Below are positions 1 to 26,954 of a DNA stretch of 64,000 bases, piece by piece. Location: positions 12,525,463-12,589,462 of the forward strand of contig NC_060887.1 of NCBI RefSeq assembly GCF_014805685.1, given 5' to 3'. The DNA comes from Silurus meridionalis. Its lineage: Eukaryota; Chordata; Actinopteri; Siluriformes; Siluridae. The notes under the pieces are model-generated. The model ran no database searches. It was not told the origin of the DNA and was given only the letters and a program-made list of their open reading frames with translations. Within the stretch, counting starts at the first letter, position 1. The number at the start of each line of letters is the position of its first letter. The position numbers were made by a program, and so were the translations under genes.

Positions 1-59
1 ACTGTAACTAAACCATTGCATTCAGTGACTTTTTATTTATTTATTTATGTCTGATATAT

Positions 60-335
60 TATAAGGAAACAAGTTGTGGACACCTGACCTTAAGATTCGT
101 ATGCTCTTTTTGAACATCTCATTCCATATTTAGTCTCCATTTGCTGCTATTATAACCTCCACTCTTCAGGGAAGATGTTCAACTAGATTGTGAAGTGTGT
201 TTGTGGAGATTTGTGCTCATTCAGCCACAAGGGTGTTAATAAAGTCAGGTACTGATGTAAGATGTGGAGGTCTGGGGTGCAGCGTTCACATTCATCTCAA
301 AGGAATTTAATAAGGTTGACTCAGGTTCTCCATAT
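60..335 (-). mobile_element. Tc1-like transposon relic, copy 1
   Basis: This copy shows the family signature in antisense order: a 'tggacacctgacc..aagattcgtatgctctttttgaacatc' type terminus, then 'cactcttcagggaagatgttc', then 'gtactgatgtaag..ggaggtctggggtgcag'. Reverse-complemented sister copies read as a degraded Tc1 transposase C-terminus (..LNPIEHLWDEL..). It is truncated and runs into a (TA)n tract. Confidence 0.6.
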
Positions 336-336
336 A

Positions 337-341
<5 letters not shown>

Positions 342-407
<66 letters not shown>
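342..407. repeat. (TA)n microsatellite
   Basis: About 66 bases of uninterrupted alternating T and A abut the end of Tc1-like copy 1. Confidence 0.95.
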
Positions 408-409
<2 letters not shown>

Positions 410-1394
410 CACTGTTAACTTGTAATAATCAGAGAACCTGTTGACTTAAAGTCAGCTTTAATATATGTTAATAGAAATTGCGGTTTCTGTGAAAATTCTT
501 TGCACTTTTGAGGAAAGGATTGGCGATTGTGCTTCTCCAGCGTAGCCGTGTAGGCTGTGTGAGATGATCCAGGGACAGCAGAAAACCTTTAGGAAAATGT
601 GAAGCAACCTAATTAATCATTACTCAAGCGCTGCTAGCGTGTAATGGTAACAGTTGTTAAGCATTATTATGCACGTGCATATCGACAGGAATGACATAAC
701 TGCAAGGAGATATCCACTCTAAGTGTGTTGAGGTGCAGAGCGGTTTTGTTCTCATGCCAGGGTTTGGGTGTACTATACAGCTGAGTCGCATGTCCGTATC
801 ACAAGTGTCATGTTGAGGTTCTTTTACCAAGGCAGCCATGCAAAATACACGAGGTTCCACCCTCAGAAAATAACAAATATATGTAAAGAAGTACGCCACA
901 CACACTCTGCACACTGTACAGGATATGCTGTAGATCGCACTGGCAGTTGCATTCTATATAGAGTGGACAGAAATGTCTTCATGAAGCACACATAGCAGAC
1001 ATTTTGTGCATTCAGCAGTGCTGTAGCAATTAAAGTCTAATTGCGATGCACCATCATGCACACGTATTACAAACCCGTATGTGATACCTGCTGCCTTATA
1101 TTTATTGATTACTTCTTTCTAGTTCTTGACTGTTACAAGCAATATAAGGCAAATGATAGCTTTTAAGATGATTTACTGTGGGGGGGGAGTTTCTCATCAA
1201 TATGTTTTTTTCTGTATAAAAGTTCAGTGTTATGTACAGCATCGTTCGTGGCATCTGAGCAAATTTGCACGTTATAAAAAATAGCAGAAGTCTATTTTAA
1301 AACTTTCAAATCTGTGCCCACTTGCATTATTCAGTTCATCCATTCATCTCTCTGTCATTTGGCTGTCTGCTCTCTTTGTTTTTCACCCAGTCAC

Positions 1395-1444
<50 letters not shown>

Positions 1445-1468
1445 TTCTCTCTTCCTCTCTTTCTCTCA
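1395..1468. repeat. (CT)n microsatellite
   Basis: A nearly pure CT tract with a few TTT and G interruptions. It ends just before a CAG at 1475-1477 and could act as a polypyrimidine tract (see the candidate terminal exon). Confidence 0.9.
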
Positions 1469-1477
1469 ATGCTGCAG

Positions 1478-1665
1478 TGCAGAAGCCTCTGTTTTTTCAG
1501 TACGATAGTTCTGGAGAATCCTGGCACTTCCACTGGCACCGCCATTACCACATGATTCCCTCGTTCAAATCCCCTTCCCCGCCTGTGACCTTCCCACCAA
1601 ATCAGGAAAACATCATCGTGCAGAAGTGTGCTACTCACCACAATCTTGTGTTCTTGCGTCCGTAA
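1478..1665 (+). CDS. Candidate 3'-terminal coding exon of an upstream gene (doubtful)
   Basis: A long pyrimidine tract ending in ctgcag at 1472-1477 is a textbook 3' splice site. It is followed by an open frame (phase +2) of about 62 codons with aromatic- and His-rich content (..YDSSGESWHFHWHRHYH..) that ends in TAA at 1663-1665. An ATTAAA that could serve as a polyadenylation signal lies near 1744. I do not recognise the protein and no upstream exon is in the window, so this could equally be a chance open frame beside a CT microsatellite. Confidence 0.2.
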
Positions 1666-1938
1666 ACAGCACACGTTCATTAGTCATCTGTAAAAAAACA
1701 AAAAAACAACAACAACAACAAAAAGATTGCGTTTTAACCTTTACATTAAACACACACCGGAGCACTCGGGATCCGTTTCATCACACGAGCTTTCCTCTGT
1801 GGATCATTTGTATTTTTCTACTCAGGTTTACTTCTCGCTCTCTAATGTTTTTATTTGGGGGTCCTTAAAGATTTTACACATGCCAGTGCTGCCTCCATGT
1901 GGGCACGATTTTTCATTACACAATCTACACTATACACA

Positions 1939-1944
1939 AACACA

Positions 1945-2003
<59 letters not shown>
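1939..2003. repeat. (CA)n microsatellite
   Basis: About 30 CA units, nearly uninterrupted. Confidence 0.95.
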
Positions 2004-2005
<2 letters not shown>

Positions 2006-2203
2006 TTTCATCACCTGTCTCTTTTCATTTGCTTTTATTTTTTTTAATGCTTGAGCAGCTAAATTATATCCATGGTGACTTACAAGCGGAGACAGGATAC
2101 AGCTGAGCACTTGTGGATTAAAGGCCTTACTCACCAATACCAGCGGCTTACTACAGTATGCAAATACGCAATATAATCTTAGACAGGACACACATCACAT
2201 GCA

Positions 2204-2206
<3 letters not shown>

Positions 2207-2246
<40 letters not shown>
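2207..2246. repeat. (CA)n microsatellite
   Basis: A pure AC tract of about 20 units. Confidence 0.95.
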
Positions 2247-2250
<4 letters not shown>

Positions 2251-2980
2251 CCCTCTATAATAGCTCTTCACCTTTCCCTCTCTGCTTTTTCCATTCCACT
2301 TTTTTTATGCACATGCCAGTTAAAGGATTCGGGAATGTTTCTTGTTTAAAACCCAGATAAGATTTGATATGCCGATTTGATTAACTGGATCATTATGATC
2401 GTTTAATTGGTGTACTTGGTGTAGATTTGCTAAATTGCATGGGTTTTTTTTTGGGGGGGGGGGTTTCCCAGGTAGATGATAGTCAGTCAAATGCCATTAT
2501 CACTGCTTTTGCAACTGTTGCCATGGCAACGGCAAATTGTGATTAAGTTTTAATCAGAAAATAATGGAGATAATGTGGGGATTACATTTGTCCTTTGAAC
2601 TTGATCCTACTCAGAAAATACTCATGACTCTACCCGTGGTGTGTTTTTGCTCTATTTTCAATTTTACAACTCTGAAAGAAATTTACATTGAGTTGTCTAA
2701 TGTTAATTTCTTTCGAAACAAACAAAATTAGGAACAGAACACAAATCATTTGAGGTGTTTACTTCTTCATCAGCAGTGAATGGGTTAAGAAGTTGTTTAC
2801 TACAGTCGGTCTCAGTTTGAGGCAGGCTGCCTTGGTCTGATTGGCTAAGGCTAGGGTTTTCAGACAAGATGATTGGTCAAGATCACGATCGTTCCTGCCT
2901 ACTGCTGAAAATGCATGTCATTGTCAGTTGGTGCACAGTGTCACATCTTTATAATTAATGCATAATAATCCATATCAAGG

Positions 2981-2984
<4 letters not shown>

Positions 2985-3059
<75 letters not shown>
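2985..3059. repeat. (TA)n microsatellite
   Basis: A pure TA tract of about 37 units. Confidence 0.95.
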
Positions 3060-3064
<5 letters not shown>

Positions 3065-3400
3065 ATGTGGTCATGTCAGCTGTTTTCATCTCACTCTTAT
3101 TCAGTGAGAGCAGCTGTGTTTTCACAACTTGTTTTCTCTTCTCCCCCTCCCTACACTTCTCTCCTCAGAATGACTCGTTCTATTTTTACTCGCCTGACTC
3201 GCACTCTTTCCCCTTCCCACCCATTTTTTCCCTCTCTTTCTCTCAAGTCTTTACCAACCTCTTGTTTCTGTAGTATCTTTATCTGTAGCTTTCTGTACAG
3301 TTTCCCATTTTTTTACCAGATTCATGTTGTACATGAAGGACCATAATATACTTTGAGTTGGCTAACAAACGTATGGAAAATCTAGTCAAGTTTTGGTAAC

Positions 3401-3401
<1 letters not shown>

Positions 3402-3442
<41 letters not shown>
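3402..3442. repeat. (CA)n microsatellite
   Basis: A pure CA tract of about 20 units. Confidence 0.95.
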
Positions 3443-3444
<2 letters not shown>

Positions 3445-4039
3445 CTCTCTATAGTGTGAGTATTTGTAATGGCACAGACTGATACTGGGCCCAAGGCCAA
3501 GGCCGCATTGCCCTCTACAAACAGCTTGGTCTTTCAGCACTCTGATACCTAAGTAAAACACACACACACAGCACGTTTTTATCATGCACTAGAGACACTG
3601 CGTATGCCCATATCAGAGTTTAAGGCCAGTAACCTGAGCCATGTGACATCATTGTTAACTTGACCTCGGGTAGGTTTAGCAGTAAAAAAAAATCGCATGA
3701 GCAGGTCTACGCTCTGCATGTGCATCAGCTCGGCTCTCCCAGGCTACAGGAATGTAGTACTTAGAGTGTGTAGTGAGTCATTTTGCAGCATAAAGGAAAT
3801 TTGATCCCGCTTGCAGTGTAACTCAGAAACACGGTGATGTTTCGAATCTGGAGTCGTTCCATTGTATTTCTCTCTCAAATGTAGTCCTGATGAGGAGGAT
3901 TTATTTTAGCTCGTAGAACAGGTTTATTTACGGTGCGCTACATGATACTGTTAAAACATGCGTTATTAAGCATATATTAACTATTTCAGGTTCTCTCTGT
4001 TCAGGATTATATAGAACACCTTTTTTTGTTTCATTATGT

Positions 4040-4210
4040 TGCTTTGCTGCGGAAAATACGAGTGGATATCGGTTCATATAGTAGGATATCAGTGGATTTC
4101 GATAGATTTGGTTGAATATGGGAAAATATAGGAGGAGTTCAGGTGGATATGGGTGGGCTTTGGTGGATTTGGGTGGAAAGGGTGGATGTTGGTGGATTTG
4201 GGTGGATACT
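4040..4210 (+). repeat. Degenerate GGTGGATTT minisatellite
   Basis: Repeated units of the form GTGGATATGG / GTGGATTTGG / GTGGATGTTG with a drifting spacer, clearest at 4,140-4,206. The composition is G-rich and C-poor on the + strand. Confidence 0.7.
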
Positions 4211-4684
4211 ATTGTGTAACTCTTCTGACAGTAATGCTGCATTTAGAGGTGCATTGGGTTTGAGTGTGTTTGTGTGACACAGGGTCAGATATACTGTGCA
4301 GATTAATGTAGGCAGTGCTAGAAGCGCATGGTGTGGTTCATCGGGAGCAATAGAGGAAGTGCGCTTGAGAAGATCAGGTTCCCGTAAAGCACTTCCACTT
4401 CTTATATTTCTCATACGCATATCTGTGTGTGAGTCAGTCATTTACCAGCAGATCCATCGGGTTACTGGGGCCTCCGTTAGATAGTTAATGATGTTATTGC
4501 TTAGTCACATCCTAATTGCGATATGGGTTGAATATATGTGTGTATGTTTGTTGTGTATAAATATGGATGATGGTGTAATAGTGATTTAATAAAGTATTTG
4601 TTTGAAGAAAGCAAGAACTTTAGAAACCCTTCGGATTCTTGGTCAAATCTCTCGGAGTTACTAAGTTATTAGAGGACGTTGTGT

Positions 4685-4710
4685 TGTGTGTGTGTGTGTG
4701 TGTGTGTGTG
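4685..4710. repeat. (TG)n microsatellite
   Basis: A pure TG tract of about 13 units upstream of the cic promoter. Confidence 0.9.
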
Positions 4711-4804
4711 TTTGTGTGAGGGTTGAGGGGGTATGCAAATTTATGCAAACGAACAACTCATGGCTTAACTGTGGCTAGAAGATCTCGAGTTATTACGTCA
4801 CTTC

Positions 4805-5150
4805 GGTAACCAATCAGTGTAAAGTAACGGTCAGTTTTTTTTTACGTCACTAAATATTCAGAAGCTGTTTGTTTTTTTGTTGTTGTTGTTGTTTTTTTTT
4901 TTTTTTTGCTCGTTGCGTTTTACATTGAAGGCCGCCATATTTGCATATGACTGACATTCCAGAGCTCCGTGGACCAATCAGCGGCCGAGGAGGGTTCGCG
5001 ACGGGATTTAGCGCGGAACCAATCTCGGCGCGCGCTTGAAGAATACAAGGCGGGTAACCTGCTGGGCGAGGTTCGCGCGCGCGCGCGCACACACACACAC
5101 AAACACACACACACACACACACACACAGAAATAGCACACCCTCTGAGAAC
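4805..5150 (+). promoter_or_regulatory. cic: Core promoter region of cic
   Basis: The sequence shows three CCAAT boxes (4810-4814, 4974-4978, 5019-5023), a YY1-like GCCGCCATATTTG (4931-4943) overlapping an octamer ATTTGCAT (4939-4946), and an E2F-like TTTAGCGCGGAA (5007-5018). It opens a CpG-rich stretch of about 1.2 kb. The position, about 2.4 kb upstream of the first cic coding exon, and the absence of any other + strand gene nearby suggest it drives cic. Initiation somewhere in 5,050-5,200 is inference; there is no TATA box. Confidence 0.6.
5074..5127. repeat. (CG)n(CA)n alternating purine-pyrimidine tract at the promoter
   Basis: About 8 CG units run directly into a broken (CA)n. Such alternating sequence is a strong Z-DNA former, and it sits where transcription is expected to start. 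Confidence 0.85.
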
Positions 5151-5249
5151 CGAAAGGGGGCAGCCTACTGTACAACAAGAGGAAGAGGGAGTGAAAAGAG
5201 AAAGAAAAGAAAAGACAAGGGTTCGGGAAGCGGGCGAGGGTGTGTGTGA

Positions 5250-5330
5250 GAGAGAGAGAGAGAGCGAGAGAGAGAGAAAACCGACAGAACGAGGAGAGAG
5301 AGCGAAAGAGAGGGGAGAGAGAGGAGGCCC
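5250..5330. repeat. GA-rich tract
   Basis: A GAGA-type purine tract with interruptions, in the presumed cic 5'UTR. Confidence 0.8.
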
Positions 5331-6219
5331 AAACGGATTCCTGTTGTGATCCAGCGATTTTTTTTTTTACTACGAAGGCGTAAAAGGAGCGCGCGGGGAG
5401 GAGCGGCGGCTGCGGCCCTTCTGTTCTTTCTTTTTCTTTTTTCTTTTTACATTACTCCGGACACGCGGGACCTGGACACGGGTCGCTCGCGCTGCGCTTC
5501 ACTCAGCATCTTTCACACTCCGACACGCTTTTGGACAACCTGAACTCGTGCGCGCGCGTGTGAGCGCGTGTATGTGTTTCCTGTCGGTAACATTCTGCGT
5601 TATGAGTTGAGTGCCGGGGATCTGAGCCTCCCGCATGAGAGTCTACGATCTTAGTGGGCGCGCGCGGGCGCGTGTGTGTGTGTGTGTTTACGGTGCAGGG
5701 GGGGCAACATCAGAAGAGGGCATTAAAAAATGAGGGTTTGTTTGAGTTCGGGTTTAGGTCGTGATTCCGGTGCGTGAGCGGACAGGACAGGAGAGGACCG
5801 GACAGGAAAGGAGGCGCTGAATGCGTTTTTAGAGGAAAATCGCTGTTGTCTATGGGGTTCCGCTAGTCACGTGACAGGGTTCGTGAGGGTGCCCATGAGC
5901 CGTTTCGGAGAGTCGGGGGAACGGGAAACAGGTTGCACGCGCACACGCGCTCCGACTTGCGCTTGGCCGCTGACGGTTTGCCGCGTGTAGAGGAGTCTCA
6001 CTCACTGTCTCGGTTTTGCGTCGACGGTTTGCCGTGCTCGTGTGTGTGTGTGGTTTTTCCCTCATTCTTTGAATTATTGTTATTTTGTATTCTTTCTGCT
6101 CGTTTTGCTATGGACATGACGGAGCGCCCGGTTGCAGGTAGCGGCTCAGGGGCGTTCCCGAGGGGACGGACTCAAGCGGAGCACCGCTGTAACTGCTGCT
6201 ACTGCTGCTAGTGCTGCTG

Positions 6220-7331
6220 AACCTGCAGCACCTTTACACACACACTTACACACCCACACCTCATTGAGAAATAACGCAGAAACCCGTAGCCATATTATAT
6301 ATTCATAATACAGACACGCGATTATCACGGGATAGCCTGTCCCCGCCATCAGTGTCCATTTTTGTTCAATATCATTTTTAACATCCGTATATTCAGCCTC
6401 ATTCCTAACTCACTCATGATGTTTCAGTAGTGTTATATGAGTCTTCACTAGTCTCCGGCACGCAGTCTCCCTCTCCGCGGTGTAAAAGCTGCCAAACCCC
6501 GCGCTGCTCTCAGCCCCATCCGGAGATTTCTGTTTTAGCATGCTCTCATTGCTACAGTAGCTCAGCTCCGACTGATATATCATAATAAAAATATTAATAA
6601 ACGCATTTTCTTTAACAATGCACATAATTGTTGCTAATCCGACTCTAGTCGCTGCTCCGACGAGTCGCGGGAATATAAAATTCATGTAGCGGTTACTTGG
6701 TTCGGGGTTCGCCCTGGGTTGTCCATACTCGAGCCCGTGGATGAGAGTGAGGCCTAGTGCGAAGCCTTCCACCCATGCTCCGAGCTGTGAATGTAAACAA
6801 ACAGGGTTGAGGGGGGGATAGAGTGGGAAGGGGGGACTTGGACCAAAAAATATAATAAAAAAAACAACAACTAATAATAGAGATCTTCCGAAGTTTAAGT
6901 TATTTCCTTACTATGTTTGTTTATATTTGGTGATCATTTCTACCGATGATTAGCTTTTTTTGTGTGTTTGTATATGCCGTGTTTATGAAGCTAGCCTGTG
7001 CTGGGTTTAGGAGGGGGGGGGGTTGTTTTGCGGCTCGCCAGTAGCTTAAAGATTGGACGTCGTTTTGACTGAGCCCTTTTAATATGTATATATATTTTTA
7101 CAAGGCAAAAAAGAGCTATCCAAAGATTACTTCTTATCGTGTGTAAAAGGGACCAGAGTTGTCGTTTGGGTCTGTTATGGCCGCTTGGTTTTATTCGTGC
7201 ACTGACCAGCACCTGCCAAGGACAACGAGCATGAAGATGCTGCCTTTGTACTAGCCTGGATTTCTTTTTGTTGTTTCTTTCTTACAATTTTTTTTTTATA
7301 CCAAATGGGACTTTGAACATCTTTCTCTCCA
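6220..7331. other. Non-coding stretch between promoter and first coding exon of cic
   Basis: Probably 5'UTR intron. I see no gene, no clear repeat family and no conserved reading frame in it. A short G tract lies at about 7,012-7,022. Confidence 0.5.
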
Positions 7332-7401
7332 GTGGACATTGTAGTAAATGTTAATGAAGTTCCTATAAAGACAAGAAGCTCAAGAGTTTCATCAAGCGAC
7401 C

Positions 7402-23014
<15,613 letters not shown>

Positions 23015-24800
23015 GTTCGACGGACGAAGCGAGAGGACCGACACGATGACCAGATTTCTCCTCCTGCATCTATAGAAGACACGTCCATCGCTCTTCTCAG
23101 TAAAGAGTGCAAATGTGTAACAGATGTTCATGGGGGAGGTCACAACACAAACTGGGGTTTTTTTGTTTTTGTTTTGTTTTTTATTGAATTTTACAGTATT
23201 TCATGTTTTGAAAAGACTTACTTACAAAAGACTACAAAAGAGCATAGGTCACATTTACATACACACGCACACACACACACACACACACCCATACACACAC
23301 CACTTCTCAATGTCTTAAATATCCACACTTGAACTTAAAGCATTATTTTAATGCGAAGGCTTCCTTTGAACTCTTGAGACGTGAAGAATACAGTGAAGGC
23401 AACCCTGTTTCTATACAAAGCCGGGATTTACGAGGGCATCAGATTCCTTTATAGAATGAACTGATTTTTGTTTTTCCAACATGACACATATGGAAGTATC
23501 AGTCGGGCACAGATGGTTCGTCATAGGCTCATGGTTTACAGCCAGTCGTTGTGAGGCCGGCCTCCACTGGCTAAGTTTTAAAGATGTTGAAGACTTAATG
23601 GACTTATATTTTGATATTTACTTCCCCTATTCCCCACCCCTTTCCATTGTGTTTCAATTTTAAAGGCTTTTTATCAGCGAGCATTGTCAAAGCACTGAAT
23701 TGCTTCAGCGAGGGACTAGCTTAACTTTCACAAGCGCCTTCTTCCTATGATTGGCTGTAATAGACATCAGATACAGCCTAAGCTACAGTTTGGCCAGCCA
23801 TGAAGGAAGACATTATTAGAAGGGAAGTCAGTGGGCACATTATGGCCATTGATTGGACATTTTTTTCTTTTTCTGTTTTGCATATTCGTATATTGAGAAA
23901 CATATTTAATTTTTTTCTTTCCTTACCATTTTATTCAAGTTCATACAAAATGAGGAGTTTGAAAGGATGGTAAAATAAGTTGTTAGGAATTTACTAGAAG
24001 ACAACTTAAAAAAAAAAAAATGCAAACTTGATTTAATTTAACTCATAAATCTACAGGTCAATATCTTATAGAATTTCATCTTACTGTTCTTATTCATACT
24101 GTTCTTGTGGATCTGATCCGTATAACCAACAATACTGCACCTTTTGTTTTGTCTTGCTTTCGGGGACGGAAGTACAAGAGGATAGGAGAACGGAGAAAAA
24201 AAAGAAGAAACTCCACTCTTTGTTTTTCCTCCAAATCGCACTTCGAGTGCGACCTTTCCTTTTATTGACCTTCTCTAAATAATCACAGAGATGCGGTGAT
24301 GATTTTTTTAATTTTTTTTTTCTTCTTTCAAAAATATTACCTGCTCCTGTGTTGTCCAGGAAATCCCAGTCTATTAGCTCTAGTTCAACCTTCTCCACTA
24401 AACATTCCTCCCTGTTCCTTCATTCCTGTTTTTCCCTTCTTCTGTCACTTTATTGGTCTTTCTACAGCTCAGCCACTTTAGGTTGAGCTAAGAGAGAAAG
24501 GTGGAAGAAGAGGAGAAGGACACAGGGTGTCTGTGATGATCGTGCTGTGAGGCTTGTTCGTGTTGTACATAGTTCTGGAGGAGTCTCACGACTCCATCCC
24601 ATATTAAGGAGCATTATTAAACGTTAAACAATGCCATTACAGGAATTGAAATTGTAAAGCAAATAAATAAAAAATAAATAAATATGAATATTAACATTTT
24701 GCTAATTATGTGAAAAGATTTATACAAATAAGCTCTACATTTGTATCTATTTCTCTCAGTATATGAATAAATAGATGTTCAAATAAACACCTCTGTTCTG
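23015..24800 (+). other. cic: cic 3'UTR
   Basis: Non-coding after the cic stop. A (CA)n tract lies at 23,261-23,288 and a cluster of AATAAA-type signals at about 24,660-24,690 and 24,767-24,790. The 3' end is inferred to lie near 24,700-24,820. Confidence 0.55.
24660..24790 (+). terminator. cic: Clustered polyadenylation signals of cic
   Basis: Several overlapping AATAAA hexamers (24,663 onward) and further AATAAA copies near 24,768 and 24,783. They are the first strong signals downstream of the cic stop. Confidence 0.5.
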
Positions 24801-26185
24801 TGTAAACCACTTCTTGTGTAAATTGTCCATACAGGAAGCAGCAATTTGCAATTGAGCACTGAAAGATATCCGGGTCAGAGTATCACTCTGTACAACCACG
24901 GTGAGCAGAAAAGAATCTCGGAGCTACACATTAAAGCTGAGGCAAACAGACTACAACAGAATAGCACACTGGTTTCCACGTCTGTCAAGACCAGGAACGT
25001 GTCAGGATAAGGTGGGCATATGTTCAATGAAATGGGATAGCTAAAGGTTGGAAATAATGTTGCCTGTGGTGATGGATCTTACTTCTGCTGCAGATGGTCG
25101 GGTAAGAGTTTGGCACGAGACCACGAGACCTCCCTTGTTTGAACAGTTTAGGCTGGTGGAGGTGTGATGATGTAAGGGATTCTTTCTTGACACCCTTTGG
25201 GCATCTTAGTCCTCAATGACATTTCTTTCAAATTAAGTAAGATACACTGACTGGCCTAATGCTTGTGGATAACAAAATATGTGTCAATGTGGTGGTTGGC
25301 AGGTCGTTCATGTTCTTTCCAACCAACTTAATCAAGGTATTTCTTAATCAGTGGTGGACGAAGTACACAAAGCATGTACTTGTGTTAAAGTAGAGATCGA
25401 TTATTATTAAAATATGACTCCAGTAAAAGTGCTCCTTTGAAACTTTCACGTGAGTGATATGTACTTATCCAAACCAGTATGATTTTTTACAGCTATTATG
25501 TTCTTATCATGTTTGTCACAAGACTCTTCATCAACTCAGTTCATATAAAAAGACGCGGTTACTCTTAGCACACTAATCTATTAATGGAAACACTGAAATC
25601 TATTACAATTATCATGAGCCCAAACCCTTCTTTTTAAATACTTTAGAGTTTAGTTTCTTCCATCTGTTATTACTTTCGAAATGTTTTGCTTGCTGTTAAA
25701 CTGAAGTTCTCTATCCTGACTGGTGGCTTGCTGTGCGGTTGACCAGGTAAGTTTTTAATCCACCCATAAATAAAAGAAGAACGACTGATTTCACTAAATG
25801 TAGAGTTAAAAGTAAGATATTTGACTGAACTGTAGTGAAGTAAAAGTTTCTCCAAATGGTTCACACTTCACTAAAGTGCAGATACTTTGTTACTGTCCAC
25901 ATTGGTTTTAATGGAGCTTGCTGTGTTCTTTGGCAACCGAGGTTTCAGCAACAAGAAATAATAACACAAGACCTTGATGATAATCAGGAACCACCAACTT
26001 TGTGCCGAATGTTTAGGGAAGGCCAAGACATGGGGTGAAGGTCTGGTGTTCACATGCTTTTGGTTACATAAAGCTAATCTTTCAAGGAGTTTTAGATTTC
26101 ATAGATTTGAGCAATATGACAATTTCCATATAATCATCTAAAACTACAGAAACACAAACGCAACCAAGAGACAAACTGTAAATTT
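24800..26185. other. Intergenic spacer between convergent cic and znf526
   Basis: AT-rich DNA with no recognised gene. About 25,840-26,065 has loose similarity to the Tc1-like family (..ccaccaactttgtgcc..gtttagggaaggcc..gaaggtctggtgttcac), but it is too diverged to call firmly. Confidence 0.5.
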
Positions 26186-26191
26186 TTTATT
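26186..26191 (-). terminator. znf526: Polyadenylation signal of znf526
   Basis: AATAAA on the - strand (tttatt on +), about 600 bases past the znf526 stop codon. Confidence 0.45.
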
Positions 26192-26792
26192 TACAACAAT
26201 CTTTGACATGTACAGTAAAAAAAACAAACAAAAAAAATTCTAAGAACACATTCAACAGACACGTAAGAGCCGGGAGAGGTGAAACTGTAAAATCAGGTTA
26301 AGCAGAACAAGCACTTCTCATCTGTCCAAATTATATATGATCTCATCACTGTGCCTGAGATAAGAGCTTTTGTATCTGTTAAGACGTATTCCCTTGTGAT
26401 TGAGGCTTCCTGATCACATCTATGCTTATAAACTAAAAGGTCCTTTCAAGGATCATACCGTCCACAGTCTGCAACTCTCCTGCCGCTGTATTTGTTTTTA
26501 TGTGGTGACATAACACTGTTTCCTGCAATCCCACTTATCTTCAGTCTCTCGGATTTGAGGATGATCGGCGTTGTTAATCACAAGCCCATCACGAATTTGG
26601 TTCGTCACTTCCTGAAACGTTGTCATTTAATCACTCTAGGTGATCTGTGTAGCCTTTAAGATCAATGCTAATTGCCAGAGTGAGGCAGTTTCCTTACTAT
26701 TAGCTTGTCGATCAAATCAATTCTCTTTTCCCTTTCTGTCCTCAGTCTTAAGTGGCCCACGATATGGTCCCAGATTAACTGCTTTTGCTAAA

Positions 26793-26954
26793 TCACATAA
26801 GCTGCAGGTTGTCCAGAGTGATGGTGTCCATGTTGATGCCACCTTCTAGCGCTGTATGATAAAGCTCTATAGCCTCTGCCAGGTCGCCGCTCGTCTCGAT
26901 GATTGCTATCGCTTCCCCAAATTCATTACACATGATGGTTGGAGTGCCTTGAGT
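26793..26954 (-). CDS. znf526: znf526 last exon, conserved non-finger C-terminus
   Basis: 54 codons including the stop: TQGTPTIMCNEFGEAIAIIETSGDLAEAIELYHTALEGG.. . The block is not a zinc finger, yet it matches the C-terminus of human ZNF526, so it separates this gene from ZNF574-type paralogs. The acceptor is CTTTCAG just before 26954. Confidence 0.88.
   Translation of the reverse strand, partial: TQGTPTIMCNEFGEAIAIIETSGDLAEAIELYHTALEGGINMDTITLDNLQLM

Larger units (their letters stand above)
1..4800. other. Upstream intergenic region, microsatellite- and repeat-rich
   Basis: No gene is recognised here with confidence. The stretch holds a Tc1-like relic (about 60-335), several long dinucleotide repeats listed separately, a doubtful terminal exon at 1478-1665, and a degenerate GGTGGATTT minisatellite around 4,040-4,210. 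The remaining open frames are short, and many run through CA, TA or CT repeats, so they are treated as chance. The large first exon of the long CIC isoform (CIC-L) is not present, because no long + strand reading frame exists upstream of cic. Confidence 0.6.
4900..6220 (+). other. cic: CpG-rich promoter and probable 5'UTR exon of cic
   Basis: CpG density is far above the surrounding AT-rich DNA, with GA-rich (5,150-5,330) and CG-rich (5,370-6,180) blocks. A possible splice donor GCAG|GTAGCG at 6134-6143 could join to the acceptor TCTCTCCAG ending at 7331, giving a non-coding leader exon. There is no protein homology in the open frames here, which are ordinary for GC-rich DNA. Confidence 0.45.

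Noticed and set aside
1336..1680. 114-codon open frame on the - strand across the CT/GA repeat
   Set aside because: Half of it is an RE repeat produced by the microsatellite, and the rest has no recognisable domain.
4969..5349. 126-codon open frame in the cic promoter
   Set aside because: It runs through CG, CA and GA repeats with Arg/Glu/His-Thr low complexity. CpG-rich DNA readily gives long frames, and promoter motifs occupy its start.
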